From: Salinivenus sp. | GTDB taxonomy: Bacteria > Bacteroidota > Rhodothermia > Rhodothermales > Salinibacteraceae | Reading direction: 5' to 3' | DNA length: 63,135 nucleotides | NCBI GenBank assembly: GCA_018609755.1 | Contig: JAHENZ010000266.1 | Location: 1-63,135 of the forward strand | Shown: in pieces, positions 61,363 to 63,135 of the stretch | Layout: each line of letters begins with the position of its first letter | Numbering within the stretch: the first letter of the stretch is position 1 | The notes under the pieces: model-generated | Databases searched by the model: none | The model's input: only the letters and a program-made list of their open reading frames with translations | What the model was told of the DNA's origin: nothing | Made by a program: the position numbers and the translations under genes

Positions 61363-63135
61363 TCAAAAGGGCAGCTCGTCGGCCTCGGTCGGGTCGCGGT
61401 TGCGGCGAGCCGAGTCGGACTCGTTCGTCTCGGTCTCTTCGGGCAGTTGGTCGGGCTCGTCGGGGGCCTCCACGGCGTCGGGCGAATCCTCCTCCACCAG
61501 CTGCACCGGCTCCAGCACCTCCTCCGGAATGTCCTGCACGAATCGGCTGGGGTCGGTCATGTACTCGCCGTGAGAGCGCCGGTACTGGGTCATCGGGTAG
61601 GAGATGAAGAGGTTCTCTTCCGCCCGTGTGCAGGCGACGTAGAAGAGGCGCAGTTCCTCGTCCACGCCCTCGTCCTCGCGCAACGCGTGGCGGGACGGAA
61701 TGGTGCCGTCGAGGGCCCGGATCAGGAAGACGGTGTGGAATTCGAGGCCCTTGGCCGAGTGAATGGTCGATAGCACGAGCGGCGGCTCGTCGTCCTCGGC
61801 GGCGTCCTGCTCCAGGGCCGTGAGTTCAATCGGATCGAGGGCCATCGACTCCAGGAAGCGCCGGCGGCTCTCGTAGTTGGCAGCCAGGCCGGCCAAATGC
61901 TCCAGGTCCGGCTCGCGCTTCGGGTAGTCCTCGTCGTACTCGGTCTCAAGAATCGGCTGGTAGTAGTCGAGCACGGCCTCCACCTGTTCGGCGGGCGGCA
62001 CGTCCGGGTCCTGGATCGAGCGGAGCACGCCCAACAGTTCCTTCAGCCGCGAGACGTACCGGGACGAGAAGGGCGTTCGGTCGCCCGGCACGAACGGATC
62101 GTCGGCCGTTTCGGTGGCCCATTCGATCAGGTCTTGCGCCGTCTTCGGCCCGATGCCGTGGATGAGTTGCAGGATGCGATTCCACGAGGCGGCGTCCTGC
62201 GGATTCTCCGCCACCTTGAGGTGGGCCAGCACGTCCTTGATGTGAGCGGCCTCATTCAGCTTGAGGCCGCCGTACTTCACGAACGGAATGTTGCGGCGGT
62301 TCAGCTCCACCTCCAGGTCGTAGGCGTTGTGGCTGCTGCGGAAGAGCACGGCGATGTCGCTGAGGGGCACGCCGGCCTCCCGGAGCCGCATGATCATCTG
62401 CGCCACGAAGCGGCTCTCCATCTCGCCGTCGGCGGCGGGGACGAGGGCCGGCAGGTCGCCCTCCTCGTCCTCGCTGAAGAGCTCTTTCTCGTACGACCGA
62501 TCCGCCTGCTCAATGACGTGGTTCGCCAGGTCCAGGATCGGCTGGGTCGAGCGGTAATTCTGCTCCAGCTTTAAGACCTCCGCGTTCGGAAACTCGTCGG
62601 GAAAGCGGAAGATGTTTTTGTAGTCCGCTCCGCGGAAGCGGTAGATGCTCTGTGCGTCGTCGCCCACCACGGTCACGTTGCCGTGGACGGAGGCGAACTG
62701 CTTCACGAGATCGGCCTGCAGGGCGTTGGTGTCCTGGTACTCGTCCACCAATACGTGCTTGCAGCGCCCGGCCACCTGCTGCCGAATTTCGTCGTCCGTC
62801 TCGAAGAGCTCCAGCGTGCGTTCCAGCAGGTCGTCGAAGTCGAGCATGCCGTGGGCCTGCTTGTACTGCCGGTACTCCGTCTGGAGTTGCTTCAGGGCCT
62901 GGAGGTGACCGCTGTACTGTGGATAGCGATTCGCAAGTACCTCGTGGAGCGCCTCGTCCCGGTTGGTGGCCGCCGAGAACATGTTGTAGAGCGTCTGTTT
63001 CTGCGGGAAGCGCTCGTCGCCGGAGCTGTAGTCGCCGCGGGCGCGGAGGACGCTCAAAACGTCGGCGGCGTCGGCCGCGTCGAGGACGGTAAAGTTTCTA
63101 GGGAGGTTGAGGGCCTCGGCGTGGCGGCGCAGCAC
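61363..63135 (-). CDS. UvrD/PcrA-type ATP-dependent DNA helicase (5' end outside the window)
   Basis: 590 residues visible; the gene continues past the right edge, so the N-terminal Walker A region is not seen. Helicase superfamily 1A motifs in order: LDFDDLLERTLELF, VLVDEYQDTN (motif II), VGDDAQSIYRFRGA (III), LEQNYRST (IV), LSTIHSAKGLEF (V), RLFYVACTRAEENL (VI). These place it with UvrD/PcrA/Rep, 3'-to-5' helicases in repair and replication restart. The C-terminal 80 residues are strongly acidic (EEDSPDAVEAPDEPDQLPEE), as common in halophiles. Confidence 0.93.
   Translation of the reverse strand: MLRRHAEALNLPRNFTVLDAADAADVLSVLRARGDYSSGDERFPQKQTLYNMFSAATNRDEALHEVLANRYPQYSGHLQALKQLQTEYRQYKQAHGMLDFDDLLERTLELFETDDEIRQQVAGRCKHVLVDEYQDTNALQADLVKQFASVHGNVTVVGDDAQSIYRFRGADYKNIFRFPDEFPNAEVLKLEQNYRSTQPILDLANHVIEQADRSYEKELFSEDEEGDLPALVPAADGEMESRFVAQMIMRLREAGVPLSDIAVLFRSSHNAYDLEVELNRRNIPFVKYGGLKLNEAAHIKDVLAHLKVAENPQDAASWNRILQLIHGIGPKTAQDLIEWATETADDPFVPGDRTPFSSRYVSRLKELLGVLRSIQDPDVPPAEQVEAVLDYYQPILETEYDEDYPKREPDLEHLAGLAANYESRRRFLESMALDPIELTALEQDAAEDDEPPLVLSTIHSAKGLEFHTVFLIRALDGTIPSRHALREDEGVDEELRLFYVACTRAEENLFISYPMTQYRRSHGEYMTDPSRFVQDIPEEVLEPVQLVEEDSPDAVEAPDEPDQLPEETETNESDSARRNRDPTEADELPF

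Noticed and set aside
1-63135. CRISPR arrays, tRNA or rRNA genes
   Set aside because: I found no regularly spaced direct repeats and no convincing tRNA cloverleaf or rRNA signature on either strand.

Overview
The window looks like a chromosomal segment of a halophilic Bacteroidota/Rhodothermota bacterium of the Salinibacter type. The evidence is moderately high GC, acidic proteins, a type IX secretion C-terminal sorting domain, near absence of Shine-Dalgarno sequences, and a queuine tRNA-ribosyltransferase without its zinc ligands. The taxonomic call is inference; no rRNA or marker phylogeny is available here.

Layout. (1) 1-10.7 kb: housekeeping and envelope genes: a membrane protein with tgt, a patatin-like lipase, a polyhydroxyalkanoate granule protein with a PhaR-type regulator, an alpha/beta hydrolase, a T9SS-sorted secreted protein and a large membrane-anchored protein with one c-type heme motif. 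(2) 10.9-41.3 kb: a cell-surface polysaccharide locus, all on the minus strand. It holds about 16 glycosyltransferases (GT4-like, GT2, exostosin-like), two sulfotransferases of different types, an O-antigen ligase/polymerase-like membrane protein, an MsbA-like ABC exporter, a small SLBB protein, two SDR sugar-nucleotide epimerases, two methyltransferases and a DegT aminotransferase. (3) 41.6-58.1 kb: on the same strand, a compact assembly line. It comprises a PKS (KS-AT-KR-DH-ACP-TE), an NRPS (formyltransferase, half condensation domain, adenylation domain with an inserted luciferase-like monooxygenase, PCP), an Sfp-type phosphopantetheinyl transferase, an SGNH hydrolase and a flavin reductase, with two more GT2 genes interleaved. 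(4) 58.2-60.7 kb: mobile DNA: an IS630-type miniature element, a decayed IS110 element and small ORFs. (5) 60.8 kb to the end: a GNAT acetyltransferase and the C-terminal part of a UvrD/PcrA helicase cut by the window edge.

How it may work together (inference). The adenylation pocket, read by eye, is glycine-like. The simplest reading is that glycine is loaded and N-formylated, oxidised on the carrier protein by the inserted FMN monooxygenase using flavin from the adjacent reductase, extended once by the PKS, ketoreduced, dehydrated and released by the thioesterase. The PPTase would activate both carrier domains. Because these genes are co-oriented and interleaved with glycosyltransferases, the product may be a decorated small molecule or an acyl-type group placed on a sulfated glycan. 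I regard this cluster as the strongest candidate for an undescribed system.

Other structure: a family of about 130 bp and 174 bp IS630-like miniature elements ending in CTAG, including a chimera of both types; four copies of a 17-nt motif arranged ++-- in one intergenic region; an in-frame TGA in a GT2 gene; a repeated small-peptide ORF beginning MKKF and ending near GPGDL; and polypyrimidine tracts immediately before most start codons.
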